From Dermacentor variabilis (lineage: Eukaryota > Arthropoda > Arachnida > Ixodida > Ixodidae): 64,000 bases of DNA. Location of the stretch: assembly GCF_050947875.1 (NCBI RefSeq), contig NC_134568.1, positions 216,785,673 through 216,849,672 of the forward strand, written 5' to 3'. The position numbers were made by a program, and so were the translations under genes. Of this stretch, positions 48,801-56,154 are shown in pieces. Numbering within the stretch: the stretch's first letter is position 1; the number at the start of each line of letters is the position of its first letter. The notes under the pieces were generated by a model. It was not told the origin of the DNA and did not search any database. It was given only the letters and a program-made list of their open reading frames with translations.

Positions 48801-51800
48801 GCGCGAGGCAGCGAGGCCCGAAAGACAAGCCTCGCTGCCTAATCAGGGGATGCCTAGTAAAGAAAGCATATTTACGCGGGTGCTATTCTGAAAGAAAACT
48901 TGGCTTCACCTGTTGTTTTGTTGGGTTTGCCAGAGCACAGCCGACAGTACCCGCTTTCTAAAGTGGAGGAGCGAATGGCCTACACTGTGACCCCCACTTC
49001 TGACAGTGGGGGGCAAGTGGGTAGTGTTGCGTTTCGCCTGCGACACGCGGTTTTGCCGGCGCGACTGCGGCGGGGCGGCAGACATTTTGGCCCGTTCGGC
49101 GTCGCCGCAACGCTCCCCGCCAGGCGTTTCCAGGCGTTTCCAGGCGCGACTGCGGCGGGGCGGCAGACATTTTGGCCCGTTCGGCGTCGCCGCAACGCTC
49201 CCCGCCAGACGTTTCCAGGCGTTTCCAGGCATGTTCCGATGCCACGTGTCTTCATGTGCGTGTGTGAGTGTATGTGCCATTGTGCCCGAACCAGGCGATG
49301 CGACAGCAGGGGTCACCCTCTCCTTCCAGTCATTGTGCCCGAACCAGGCGATGCGACAGCAGGGGTCACCCTCTCCTTCCAGTCTTTGTGCCCGACCGGC
49401 GGCGCTACGACAGTGTGCGTCACCATTAGCCCATTGTACAATCACGTGCTCGTCTATTGAGGGGTTCCTTCTTGCCCTCAACTGCGAGAGTATAAAAACA
49501 GCTGCCCCCGGACGCCAAAAGGAGGGCTCCGATTTCTTCTGTTGAGTAAAGTGCTCTCCCGTCTCTCTACTTCGGTCAACCTGACCGCCAACTCTTTGCA
49601 ATGTTAAAATAAACAAGTTGTTTGTTGTTACCAGTCGACTCATGCTTTGCCGGGACCTTCGGATGCTTCCAGTTGTACCCCAGGCCGCCAGGCCAACGCT
49701 ACCCTTGGGGCTTGCGACCCAGGTACAACCACGGGCGTCAGCGCCGAGTTCCCAACAACCGATGCCATCGGTGGGATCCAAACAGTAGATACGTCTATGC
49801 TCACATTATGCTCGTACGTATAGATTCGAATTCAACCGAAGTGAGCAGTCCCAGAGTATGACGCCTGCTTGTGCTCTGTCTAAACTTCGCATAAACTTCA
49901 CCACTAGTGCCGCCGGTGCAAAGTCATCTTGTGCTGCAATGGCTGCCAACACACTTGGGCTCGTTCCTTCTACTTCGGCTGTATATGTGTGTTAATTGGC
50001 ACCCCTCTTCTAATAGCTATGTTTCACCAACTAGCTAGCTCAACAAGAAGTATCCTGAGCATCGTCCGTTTTACACATTTGGGAGTCGTATTTTGCAACG
50101 ATCCATTTCATTCTCCACTTCTGTCGCACTTCGTCACTGACGCAGACAGCGTAGCACCGCCGTTATCGCCGGGATCGGGCACTCGGGGCGACGGATAATA
50201 AACGAAAGGAAAAGAAGAATAGGAAAACAAAATACATATTTTCAAAATGCGGTAACCGCGTGCGCACAGGCAAGGTGCAGCGCGTGCAAAGTGTACTCAC
50301 GCGGTCTTGTTTCCGCCTTGAAAGACGAACTGGTTGGAGCCGATGCCTTCGTACTTGGAGATGGCATAGTAGGCGCAAGTGTTGAGGTGGATCAGGTACA
50401 TCATGTAAAGAAGCGTTCGCAAGACCCTGAAATGATTTGGGAAACCCTATTACACCCCAAGAACAACTGCCACCATTAAAACGAACTTGCATGTTCAGTA
50501 AAATCTTGCCCACGCTCTTTTTACAGTCGTAAATGGAACAACTCTATGACACTTCAGCATCGGCTGATGCGACGAGAAATGTAACAAATTCTTTTTATAA
50601 TACTGTTCACAATCTCAAATATTCGTGCAATAGCTGCCTATTTTACTGTATCTATTACAGCTAGAGTCGTTTTGTGCCGAAAGTTTCCCCGCACAACAAT
50701 AATGAAGTCTAAAACATGGAATAAAAAAAAGATATCGTTGTTGTCAAATCTCATACTCACTTTGTACTCGCATTTATTATGTTTTCTATGTAAGGATTAC
50801 TTCACAGCTTTACGCCACAGAGCGACATAAACTCGTACGAAACAGTGCCGTTATTTTGTATGTTTGTGACTGAATTAAACACTTGCCTGATCACATAAGG
50901 CGACTTGGCGAGGGCATCAATGCGGTCGAAAAATTCCCAGAATGTCTGTATCTGAGTGGGAAAAGCACATGCGCATGTGATGATATATTAGAAAGTGAGA
51001 TCAGCGTTTTGAAAGCCGCCATATTAGGTCGGCGTCGTCTTCACAGCGCGTGCATAAAACATGGGCACTCGCCTTGAGCATACGCGGCAACCTGAGCAGT
51101 GGGTTGACGCCGTAAAAATAGTACAGGATGTCCAACGGAAGCAGGGAAGCTACGTCCATCTGCAAAAAAGTTGCATCGACAGATTGTACAGGCGGTTTCA
51201 ACTAAATGACCGAATGGCTAAAAAATAAAAAAAAAATATAACGGACGGCTACGCAAAAGCTAGGCCACAGTAAGCATTCCTTTCTTTTGGTTTTCAACGA
51301 GCCAACTTTAACAGGTGAAGTGATAATTGTGTGAATATTTAAAGGTTGGTTAGCTATACTATTAATTAGAGATTACACACAACGAAAAAAAAAAAAGAAC
51401 TGACGACAAAGAAACAAGCTAAGTTGCGTGTTTCGAGTTGATTTCATTCGTATACAGAGTGTTCCAACTATAATGCATCAAGATTTAAGAACATGCAAAT
51501 ACCACATAGTTACAACACAAGCACATTCTCATCCCTCGCAAAATTACACTTATGGTACCTCCCGAATTACAATCCGCAATGCTCTCAAAGCAGAGAGCTC
51601 GCGGACTAATACCACGAAACATGGGCTTGGCAGTTTCACCCCGAGGTAGAGCCCATTCTCAACCCCACTTTCGAGCAACGGGAAGATATCCTTCGCAGTG
51701 ACGACCCTAACCGGCTGCAATGGCTCGTCGGTCGGGCCCTGGCAGCGGAGGAAACCAGAGGGCGGCCGGGCTAAGCTGACCTTCCACTCGACTCGTAGAA

Positions 51801-54800
51801 TTTTCAAGTCGAATAAAAATGTTTTCAATCAATCCAAGAGTACACATTGCAAAAGTTTAAAATTTACGCCGTTACCTTAAATATAAGCTTGCGGAAGTAG
51901 TTCCGTCGGGTGAGTTTGGGATCTTCCTGCAAGAGACAAAAAAAACATGCGTGCAGTGAATGTCTGGAAGGCGCCTTTCTTGTACAGAAAATGCATGCTT
52001 AGCGGCAACTCTATAGAGACAAGGGCGCATTAAAGGTTTTCCCGAGCGGAAGAATTGTCGCCCATTATAGTTAGTAGCATGAAGCTACAGCGGCTATATG
52101 GGATTCTCAGAAAACGAGCTTCGCAGTAGAAAAAAAAAATCCACGGAAATTGCTCGTTTGCGAGAACCGGTTTATCAAAGTTACTCGTGTTGATGACAGG
52201 GGAAAAAGACATGTAAAGACATTGGGCAGCATACAATGTAATAAATACACTTGTTCTTCATTAGGCTCAGAGAAAAAAAAACACGAAAAAAACTGCGTAA
52301 ATGGGAGAACACTTGCGCAGAAATAAAGAATAAAAAAAGAAAGCAATTAAGGAACTAAATCAACACTCACGGATGCACCCCACGCGCGAGACGAATCATC
52401 AAAGCTCCCGTACATCCTGCGCCTTTTCTTATTTCTTTATTTTTGCGCCAGATTTCATATTTTCACTCAAACATCAACTATCCCAGCACAACGTTCTCTT
52501 AAGATGCAAATTAGTTTCGGAGTCGCCAACACGTTTGCTGAGCCCCAACATATCCGTTCCGTTTTGAATTAAAATTTGATAGCATTTTCTTCCTCGTTGT
52601 TTAAAAAGTCGCAGTTTCGCCCGAAAGGCGAAGCATCAATTCCAATAGCAAATTAGTAGACAGCTATAAGAAGTAAGGATAGTAGTTTTGTCGGCCGTAT
52701 AGATTTGTAAACATTCGTTTACTAACTAAATTAACAAGCATTGCGTCACGCGCGCACAAGAAAATGTGAACACGTCTCACTCGATCACCGCGGAAGCTCG
52801 CTGTAAAAATGTTGGAGTGAGGAAGCGCGACAGCAGCAGCGAGCTAGTTGACCTTCGTGCTGCCTCTCGCTTCAACGCGAACTAAGCGGCGAGAACACAG
52901 CACACACGAAACTATCAGCCCTCATCGCACCTAGACTGTCCCCGTCGGAGATCGCTTTCAAGATAGGGCCCGCGTGGCCGCGCATACGCAGCAACCGCCA
53001 GAGTAGAACGCCCCCCCCCCCCCACTCTCTCCCCGGTACCTTGGGCGCGATGGCAGACGGCTCGCTTCCTACCCGCTTTCCTTGCTTGCGCGCGCGAGGT
53101 TGAGCCACCATCGTCAGCTCACCCTCGTGCGCTTTCACTCGATACGGCACGCCGCAACACTGTCCTCGCCCTTGTACTTTATACGGAACACCACGGCAGA
53201 AATGCACTCGGAGCACCCATATAATTGTTATCCCGATAACTGACATATCCCGATAACTGTTATCTCGATGACTGACATAAAAACGCGAGTGATTACTGGG
53301 CTTACCACCCACATGCCGGCGGAGTGGAACCTGATGCGCGACTTGAAGAGAAGTATATCGAGCAGGTACACCAGGTCGGACAGGTAGTCGCAGGCGAAGA
53401 AGCCGGCCTCGTCGGCGTGCGAACCTTCCAGGAACACGGCGCGTAGGAAGATGGCCCAGCAGTTGTACAGAAAGCACACGCTCACTGCCAGTTGCCATGA
53501 TACGTACAGCTTGCCTGCGGTGCAAGCCATTCGCTTCTGCATTCCCTTCGGTCACTTGCGTCGTTGCAACGTACACGTCTAGGAGTGGGTACAGGTTCTT
53601 ATGCACTGTGATATATTCTACACGTCAACAACCATCAAATTACGCATTCTCTATAAGCCTCTGCTCTGTCGTACTATTTAAAACGAATGTATATCACGTA
53701 TTATGTCGGTAACGCACCATGCACACAAAAACAAGGGTAAGCCACGAAACGTCACTCTTCGAGAGCTGCCGAGCGCAATGATTCAATACGAACTCGTGGT
53801 TACGCACGCTGTTCCCTGGTTCCCGGTGTCCACCGTTGTTCTCTGAGCTGTTAGTGCACAACGAGTCAATACCAACTTTAGCTCCCCTTAAAACAGAACC
53901 TGAACTTCAACAGGCGGGGTGGTAAAATAAAGCGATACATTTATGTGAGGTAATCCAATACTGGTGCCAGTCGGATACTTGCCCTTACAGAAAATATCTT
54001 TTGAAAATGCTACCAACTTGCAGTTCTCCTCGCAAACAAGCTTCGTTAATTCATATTCTCTGACATCGCCCATTTCAAGGCGCTTTACAACACTGATATC
54101 TGTAGTTCACAGTTGCCCTACTTACTTTGAGGGTCGATGGTCCTTGGAAAAGTACAGGCCTTCTTAGAAAAAGAGCAACAGCCTATCCTGATGAACTGTT
54201 CCGAATCGGCCTGGCTCTCGGCCGGCACGTCTTCGACGAGTGCGAACGAATCCAACCGCAGCCGACTCTCGTAGTCCTCGCGCTTCTCCGGCGGCGGGGC
54301 TGCGTGGCGAAGACGAGCTTTGTTCTATGCGGCTAGGAACAAGTGCGCTTGTGACTAAGCACGTGGCGCTGCTGTAGGTAGTATGGGACAGGTATGTAGA
54401 TGTTCCTTCGATAATGTAGCATTGGTCAGAATGTAACAAGGTAACGTTTCCTCCATTATGCTGCGTCGAAATAAGACGCAAACAGTGAACGAGGTGACAC
54501 GAGGAATTGAAGACATGAAAAGTACTTACTGCAACAAACTGCAGCTCTAACGGTAAGAATTTTTACAAGTATGTAGCTATGCGGGACTAGCACGAACCAC
54601 CTATTCGACTTGGTAACTTTAGCGGTGAATTATGCACTGCGAAAATGGTTTTTGCGCGACCATAAACTTGTGATGAACAGTCGATCCTCGGCATAGTGTA
54701 AAAAACTTGAGCGTCCTGCACGTTACAAAAGGCGCTCGGTAGTTACGGCATATTTTTATTCAATGTTACAGCAAACAGCTTGGCTTCAGCAAGCCTTCCG

Positions 54801-56154
54801 TATCAAATATTTCTAAAGTGACTCGAGGGGATGAGAGTACAGCGCTCAAATTAATTTGAAAACAACTCAGAAGGAGACACATATGTTGCTATTGTTGGAT
54901 ATAGACCACTGGGCGAACAAACAAACAAAAAGAAAGAAAGAAAGAAAGAGCGGTCACGTAAAAGTGGGATAATTTTGAGTGGTCTACAGTTAAACCATGT
55001 CGCGGCTGAAGGGTACTCATTAAGAACAATGACATAAGTGGGCAGTGCGTAGTAATCGTCTGAATCGCTAAAAATGGGCAATATTATGCGTTGGATGCTT
55101 GCTTGTATTTACAAGTAAAATGGAGAAGCTGGAAGTAGACTATTTTCTACCCCTTCCACTAAACTCCTCTATACACAGGCACAAAGATACATATTTAATA
55201 GTGCAGCTCTTAGGCGTCTGTTCCTGCGTTGAGCGTCGGCGTTTCTCAGCGTAACTGAGCGAACGAGCACAGCGAAAGAGCGAACGCTCTTTCATCCTTC
55301 GCTGATGAAAGACGGCGAGAGCCAAGAGAGCGCGAGGAGGAAAGCGCAGGAGGAGGGTGCAGCGGAAGCATGAGGAGGAAAGCGGAGGAAGCCACCTTGA
55401 AGCGCCTCCAGATGGCAGTCACGTCCGCGCATCCGCGGCAGTGGCGGCACCGGCGGTGCGGGGAAACAAAAAGAGAACCAAAAAGCTCGCCTTCGCGCAT
55501 GGCGTTCGCCGCAAGCGTTTCCTGGTAAAGATTACGGTTGCTTAAGCTGCAGTTGCCGGGAAGCGGCAACTGTGTGGCTGGTCTATATATAGCGCCGCGC
55601 GTCGCGGCTCTGCCACTCGGTGCGGTGATCTGTGCGATGACTCAATATATCGCGAAATGAAAACACGCATGGGGCTGCGCTCAACTTTTGCATTAGGGAG
55701 TAGCCCAATCATCGGTGAATTTTTTTTGTCATTTCCTTAGGTTAAGGACCCCGCTTCCATTACAGAGAAGCTCTTGCTTGAGTATGTGCGGAACAAGAGG
55801 AACCGGCATTGTGATTCATGGCGTTAAATATAGTTAAACTGACTTGCGTACACTGCCAGGTACATGCGACATTTAACTGAGCTCAATGAGAAACTAAACA
55901 ATACTATGCACAGCGACACAAGATAGATTGATAGTACAACTGGTGTGGCGTCTGTCCATAGTTGTTTGCGACCATTTGCACCCCTTGCCATTCAAAAAAG
56001 CTGTACAGGGCACATGGAAAGCTTACTTGGGCTTGGCGTGGGAGGTTCTGCGATGCGTTCCTTGACTCGCTGTGATCGGTGAGAAAAGGCTCGCACCAGG
56101 GTCTGTATCCTCTCTGACACGAACTCCGAGGCCGTCGTGTTTTCAGAGTCGGAG
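29755..56154 (-). CDS. CNGB-like: cyclic nucleotide-gated cation channel, CNG-beta/CNG-like type (15 exons, 5' incomplete)
   Basis: Exons join as 56154-56027, 54299-54126, 53514-53306, 51926-51876, 51159-51073, 50951-50887, 50426-50301, 45878-45577, 37131-37034, 36943-36860, 36748-36630, 34279-34132, 33025-32897, 32176-31891 and 30158-29755. Splice phases agree at every junction, giving 802 complete residues plus stop. Order: pre-S1 helix/acidic linker (1-101), S1-S2 (102-170), S3-S4 (188-237), S5 (239-262), pore loop (281-303), S6 (about 310-335), C-linker (336-413), cyclic-nucleotide-binding domain (about 414-530), and a low-complexity tail. Such channels are tetrameric plasma-membrane cation channels opened by cAMP or cGMP in sensory signalling. 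The pore wording [11 protein letters not shown] resembles the insect CNG-like group more than vertebrate CNGB. The first exon lies upstream and was not found. Confidence 0.93.
30633..30800 (+). mobile_element. tRNA-headed SINE-like unit (different family from Ruka)
   Basis: TAGCTGAATTGGTAGAGCAT is a clear D-arm/A-box, and the anticodon-arm-like hairpin TCGCA-loop-TGCGA and a TGGGATCGTTCCC B-box arm follow. The position before the would-be anticodon is G instead of the invariant U33, and no acceptor stem closes, so a SINE or tRNA relic fits better than a tRNA gene. Confidence 0.65.
30815..30863. repeat. TA dinucleotide microsatellite
   Basis: About 24 uninterrupted AT units followed by a short CA run, in the loop of the foldback at 30473-31073. 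Confidence 0.95.
31140..31250 (+). mobile_element. Ruka-like SINE, 5' half
   Basis: CCCGCCGCGGTGGCCCAACG head, B-box GGGATTGAATCCCGG and the GGCCGCAATTAGATGCGGGC start of the body are present, and then the match stops. This is the head half that the copy at 46501-46620 lacks. Intronic, antisense to the channel gene. Confidence 0.75.
31891..32176 (-). CDS. CNG channel exon n: serine-rich C-terminal tail
   Basis: 95 codons after acceptor gcgcag, starting [19 protein letters not shown] and including a Ser/Asp stretch ([15 protein letters not shown]). Donor gtgagt, phase 1. Low-complexity composition fits a disordered cytosolic tail; identification rests on phase and position. Confidence 0.75.
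32897..33025 (-). CDS. CNG channel exon m: post-CNBD tail
   Basis: Basic segment [20 protein letters not shown] followed by [16 protein letters not shown]. The TPKL wording resembles the conserved post-CNBD motif of CNG-beta subunits. The acceptor at 33026 (gtcag) keeps phase 0. An alternative AG seven bases upstream (after 33032) would shift the frame to an early stop. Confidence 0.8.
33221..33270. repeat. purine-rich (GA) simple repeat
   Basis: An almost pure A/G tract of AGAGA/GAAAA words within the intron between exons l and m. Confidence 0.8.
34132..34279 (-). CDS. CNG channel exon l: phosphate-binding cassette and C helix
   Basis: The split Ser is followed by [19 protein letters not shown]. 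The RRTA motif holds the arginine that contacts the ligand phosphate in this family. It ends with the C-helix region [20 protein letters not shown]. Donor gtgaga. Confidence 0.92.
34681..36303 (+). mobile_element. 5'-truncated CR1/jockey-like LINE
   Basis: Starts abruptly in the reverse transcriptase ([15 protein letters not shown] near 34685) and runs through the RT into an AT-rich 3' UTR. It ends in short tandem repeats (AAACTTC units at about 36285-36303), a 3' end style of CR1/L2-like elements. It lies antisense in the channel intron between exons k and l. A G-run at 34591-34612 sits just before it. Confidence 0.85.
34722..35877 (+). pseudogene. non-LTR reverse transcriptase, frameshifted
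   Basis: The first frame (34722-35108) carries [18 protein letters not shown] and a [17 protein letters not shown] segment (first catalytic Asp). The second frame (from about 35035 to 35877) carries [20 protein letters not shown], then LYADDTTVL (YADD catalytic pair) and the thumb. One frameshift near 35030-35045 separates them, and an earlier one lies near 34725. The N-terminal endonuclease is missing by truncation. Otherwise the RT is well preserved. Confidence 0.87.
36630..36748 (-). CDS. CNG channel exon k: beta roll of nucleotide-binding domain
   Basis: Encodes [20 protein letters not shown] and then [15 protein letters not shown]. The FGE segment at its end is the start of the phosphate-binding cassette. 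Donor gtagga, phase 2. Confidence 0.92.
36860..36943 (-). CDS. CNG channel exon j: start of nucleotide-binding domain
   Basis: 28 codons, phase 0 both sides, coding [20 protein letters not shown] then PGDYICRK. This matches the first helix and beta strand of the cyclic-nucleotide-binding roll. Confidence 0.9.
37034..37131 (-). CDS. CNG channel exon i: C-linker
   Basis: 98 bp between aacgcag and gtataa, coding [20 protein letters not shown] then [12 protein letters not shown]. This is the conserved C-linker helix pair that passes ligand binding to the gate. It follows an 8.4-kb intron filled with transposons. Confidence 0.9.
38478..39632 (+). pseudogene. RTE-like reverse transcriptase pseudogene
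   Basis: Open block 38687-39184 carries [20 protein letters not shown] and [17 protein letters not shown], so the FADD catalytic pair is intact. The preceding block (38478-38680) and following block (39190-39632) are in other frames, with stops between. The last block ends [14 protein letters not shown], the conserved tail of this family. Confidence 0.85.
38478..39635 (+). mobile_element. 5'-truncated RTE-like LINE
   Basis: Begins inside the reverse transcriptase at [20 protein letters not shown] residues (38487) and continues through the catalytic block to a C-terminal [20 protein letters not shown] segment typical of tick endonuclease/RT LINEs of the RTE group. Antisense in the 8.4-kb channel intron between exons h and i. 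Confidence 0.82.
39927..40060. repeat. tandem duplication of a poly-C-headed ~67-bp unit
   Basis: The unit CTTCAGCC, C-run, CGAAATTTTTTCGTGCTGT, ATGCACC, CCGACCAAAG occurs at 39927-39991 and again at 39992-40060. The copies differ mainly in C-run length (about 10 versus about 20) and a few substitutions. Related C-run units occur at 15833-15900 and 44375-44425. Confidence 0.85.
41285..41640 (+). repeat. copy of the long tick repeat family (plus orientation)
   Basis: From 41297: TATTGCGATAGCAATTATAT, GACACTCTAGGCG, CCGCATAAAGTCCAA, AAGGGCGATAAC, GAGTGAAAGCG, then ACGATGGTGGCTCA. The same blocks in the same order are found in reverse complement at 53230 to about 53090. No conserved ORF. Confidence 0.75.
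41808..43100 (+). mobile_element. mariner transposon, complete ends, inactive
   Basis: The terminal inverted repeats read CGAGGACGAGTCAAATGAAA at the left and, in complement, CGAGGGCGAGTCAAATGAAA at the right. TA flanks both ends (41806-41807 and 43101-43102). Length is 1293 bp, the usual full length of mariner elements. It sits antisense in the channel intron between exons h and i. Confidence 0.92.
41970..43041 (+). pseudogene. mariner transposase pseudogene (DD34D type)
   Basis: N-terminal HTH region ([18 protein letters not shown] residues near 42040), second HTH ([19 protein letters not shown] at about 42240-42297), then catalytic segments VVGDE near 42463, [14 protein letters not shown] at about 42744-42785 and [10 protein letters not shown] near 42835-42865. 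The three catalytic Asp positions survive, but at least four stops or frameshifts break the frame. It ends near GYF-TAA at 43041. Confidence 0.88.
43103..44274. other. intronic AT-rich DNA, no gene recognised
   Basis: Strongly AT-rich with no supported coding sequence. Its style resembles high-copy tick intergenic repeats, but no boundary could be drawn. Confidence 0.35.
44375..44425. mobile_element. right-end fragment of the CAGTGGCGTAGCCAG MITE, with C-run
   Basis: A run of about 23 C followed by CGAACGAAATTT and CTGCCTACGCCACTG, the right terminal repeat of the MITE seen whole at 26320-26470. It joins directly to the Penelope fragment at 44424. Confidence 0.6.
44424..44871 (+). mobile_element. 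Penelope-like element 3' end with GIY-YIG endonuclease
   Basis: An open frame of about 145 codons gives the C-terminal GIY-YIG endonuclease of a Penelope-like element. It opens [20 protein letters not shown] (the GIY- and YIG-equivalent strands), followed by NDRAAEH, a Cys/His-rich [13 protein letters not shown] stretch, a QCQYCKKC pair, and [20 protein letters not shown], where the conserved R and E of the fold lie. The RT part is missing (5' truncation). An AATAAA lies at 44858-44863 at the 3' end. Confidence 0.85.
44872..45576. other. intronic DNA, no separate gene
   Basis: A remnant of Penelope 3' sequence (GGCGCTTGTCCTGTGTCGTT near 44876) gives way to intron sequence next to exon h. The antisense frame at 45569-46000 only mirrors the exon. 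Confidence 0.4.
45577..45878 (-). CDS. CNG channel exon h: pore, S6, C-linker start
   Basis: The longest transmembrane exon (100 codons). Acceptor gcgcag, donor gtgagc. The pore helix and filter read [16 protein letters not shown]6 is in [19 protein letters not shown], and the C-linker starts [17 protein letters not shown] and ends in a HTWAQKKTL helix. The filter has Lys after SIG where cation-selective CNG-alpha subunits have Glu. Confidence 0.92.
45879..48094. other. intronic DNA with one SINE fragment; no gene recognised
   Basis: Apart from the SINE fragment at 46501-46620, nothing was recognised. Open frames on both strands around 47260-47730 overlap each other and lack domains. Confidence 0.4.
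46501..46620 (+). mobile_element. Ruka-like SINE, 3' half
   Basis: GTGCATTGGGTGTACGCTGAAGAACCCCAGG-type body sequence (shown in pieces: GAAGAACCCCAGGCGGTGAAAA and CCGTAGCAATCCACTATGCCGT are diverged matches to the SINE body) without the tRNA head. Confidence 0.6.
48095..48370 (-). mobile_element. Penelope-like element fragment (RT-GIY linker)
   Basis: A minus-strand frame gives [32 protein letters not shown] and a [15 protein letters not shown]ys cluster. This is the region between reverse transcriptase and GIY-YIG endonuclease in Penelope-like elements (the AFRRPKNLRDLL and CxxPRCxTC signatures). It ends without the endonuclease. Sense orientation relative to the channel gene. Confidence 0.75.
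48371..48984. other. intronic DNA, no gene recognised
   Basis: No supported coding sequence or clear repeat boundary. Confidence 0.35.
49061..49230. repeat. two tandem copies of an 85-bp GC-rich unit
   Basis: GCGACTGCGGCGGGGCGGCA and the following sequence repeat with almost no change at 49061-49145 and 49146-49230. Each copy ends in short GTTTCCAGGC repeats. Confidence 0.95.
49278..49400. repeat. tandem copies of a 53-bp unit
   Basis: The unit beginning CATTGTGCCCGAACCAGGCG is identical at 49278-49330 and 49331-49383, and a third copy starts with TTTGTGCCCG at 49384 before diverging. Confidence 0.95.
50301..50426 (-). CDS. CNG channel exon g: S5 and turret
   Basis: Acceptor atttcag, donor gtgagt. 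Encodes [20 protein letters not shown] (S5) and [15 protein letters not shown], closely following the YEGIG-type outer turret of CNG-beta subunits. Confidence 0.9.
50887..50951 (-). CDS. CNG channel exon f: S4-S5 linker
   Basis: 65 bp coding [20 protein letters not shown] plus IR (R split). Acceptor cccactcag; the donor is again GC (CAG followed by gcaagt). It joins exon e to exon g in frame and matches the FFEF-type S4-S5 segment of CNG-beta channels. Confidence 0.87.
51073..51159 (-). CDS. CNG channel exon e: S3 and start of S4
   Basis: 29 codons starting [19 protein letters not shown] (S3, with the DLASLLPxDLLY-type landmark) and ending LLRLPRMLK. The donor is GC (AAG followed by gcgagt) rather than GT, but frame and homology to the next exon are exact. 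Confidence 0.88.
51455..51800 (+). mobile_element. transposon fragments in the exon d-e intron
   Basis: GTGTTCCAACTATAATGCATCAAGATTTAAG (in parts: GTGTTCCAACTATAATGC and CATCAAGATTTAAG) near 51459-51490 resembles the end of the element at 16553-19179. It is followed at 51654-51776 by an open segment starting [19 protein letters not shown] and ending [17 protein letters not shown], which looks like a transposon C-terminal tail but is not assigned to a family. Confidence 0.45.
51876..51926 (-). CDS. CNG channel exon d: S2-S3 linker
   Basis: A 51-bp exon between acceptor cttgcag and donor gtaacg, phase 0 at both ends, coding [17 protein letters not shown]. It is basic, as usual for the segment leading to S3. 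Confidence 0.85.
52609..53230 (-). repeat. longest copy of a tick repeat family
   Basis: From GCAGTTTCGCCCGAAAGGCG (52612) to TATAATTGTTATCCCGATAA (53220), this copy holds all blocks seen piecemeal at 19298-19900, 22091-22205 and 41285-41640. A C-run (53011-53023) lies inside. It is in the intron between exons c and d, ending about 75 bp before exon c. No ORF is conserved between copies, so it is probably non-coding or non-autonomous. Confidence 0.75.
53306..53514 (-). CDS. CNG channel exon c: S1 and S2
   Basis: Acceptor accgcag, donor gtaagc. Starts [20 protein letters not shown] (S1), with the YNCW motif shared with CNG-beta, and continues to [16 protein letters not shown] (S2), ending HSAGMWV. 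69 codons. Confidence 0.9.
54126..54299 (-). CDS. CNG channel exon b: cytosolic linker before S1
   Basis: Acceptor cacgcag, donor gtaagt. 57 codons with a charged linker and the family landmark FPRTIDPQ immediately before S1, equivalent to the IDP motif that precedes S1 in CNG channels. The Cys-rich [11 protein letters not shown] stretch precedes it. Confidence 0.85.
54300..56026. other. intron between channel exons a and b
   Basis: GC-rich block 55250-55640 has open frames on both strands and a TATA-like CTATATATAG at about 55582-55591, preceded by the short inverted repeat GTTGCCGGGAAGCGGCAAC. No domain is recognised; it looks like another dispersed repeat or an isolated promoter-like sequence. 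Confidence 0.35.
54929..54950. repeat. AAAG microsatellite
   Basis: About five AAAG units preceded by AAAC units, within the intron between exons a and b. Confidence 0.9.
56027..56154 (-). CDS. CNG channel exon a: pre-S1 region
   Basis: Acceptor tctgcgcag before 56154 and donor gtaagc after 56027. Encodes an acidic start ([17 protein letters not shown]) and a basic helix ([16 protein letters not shown]) ending in a PPTPSP segment. This matches the conserved cytosolic pre-S1 helix and the proline break of CNG-beta subunits. It enters in phase 2 (one base completes a codon), so at least one upstream exon exists. Confidence 0.82.

Larger units (their letters stand above)
48985..49790 (+). mobile_element. 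LTR-like unit (possible solo LTR) with internal tandem repeats
   Basis: Starts near TGTGACCCCCAC (48985) and ends near GGGATCCAAACA (49790). It contains a TATA box (TATAAAAACA at 49491-49500), AATAAA at 49608-49613 and two sets of tandem repeats (49061-49230 and 49278-49383). The promoter-then-polyadenylation order is that of an LTR. No coding domains of a retrovirus-like element are next to it, and no 5-bp target duplication was confirmed, so boundaries are approximate. Confidence 0.5.

Noticed and set aside
49061..49400. CRISPR array
   Set aside because: The repeats are direct tandem copies without unique spacers, in an animal genome.
48906..49781. 291-codon minus-strand ORF
   Set aside because: It is made largely of the 85-bp and 53-bp tandem repeats read through; other frames of the same repeats are also open, and no domain is present.
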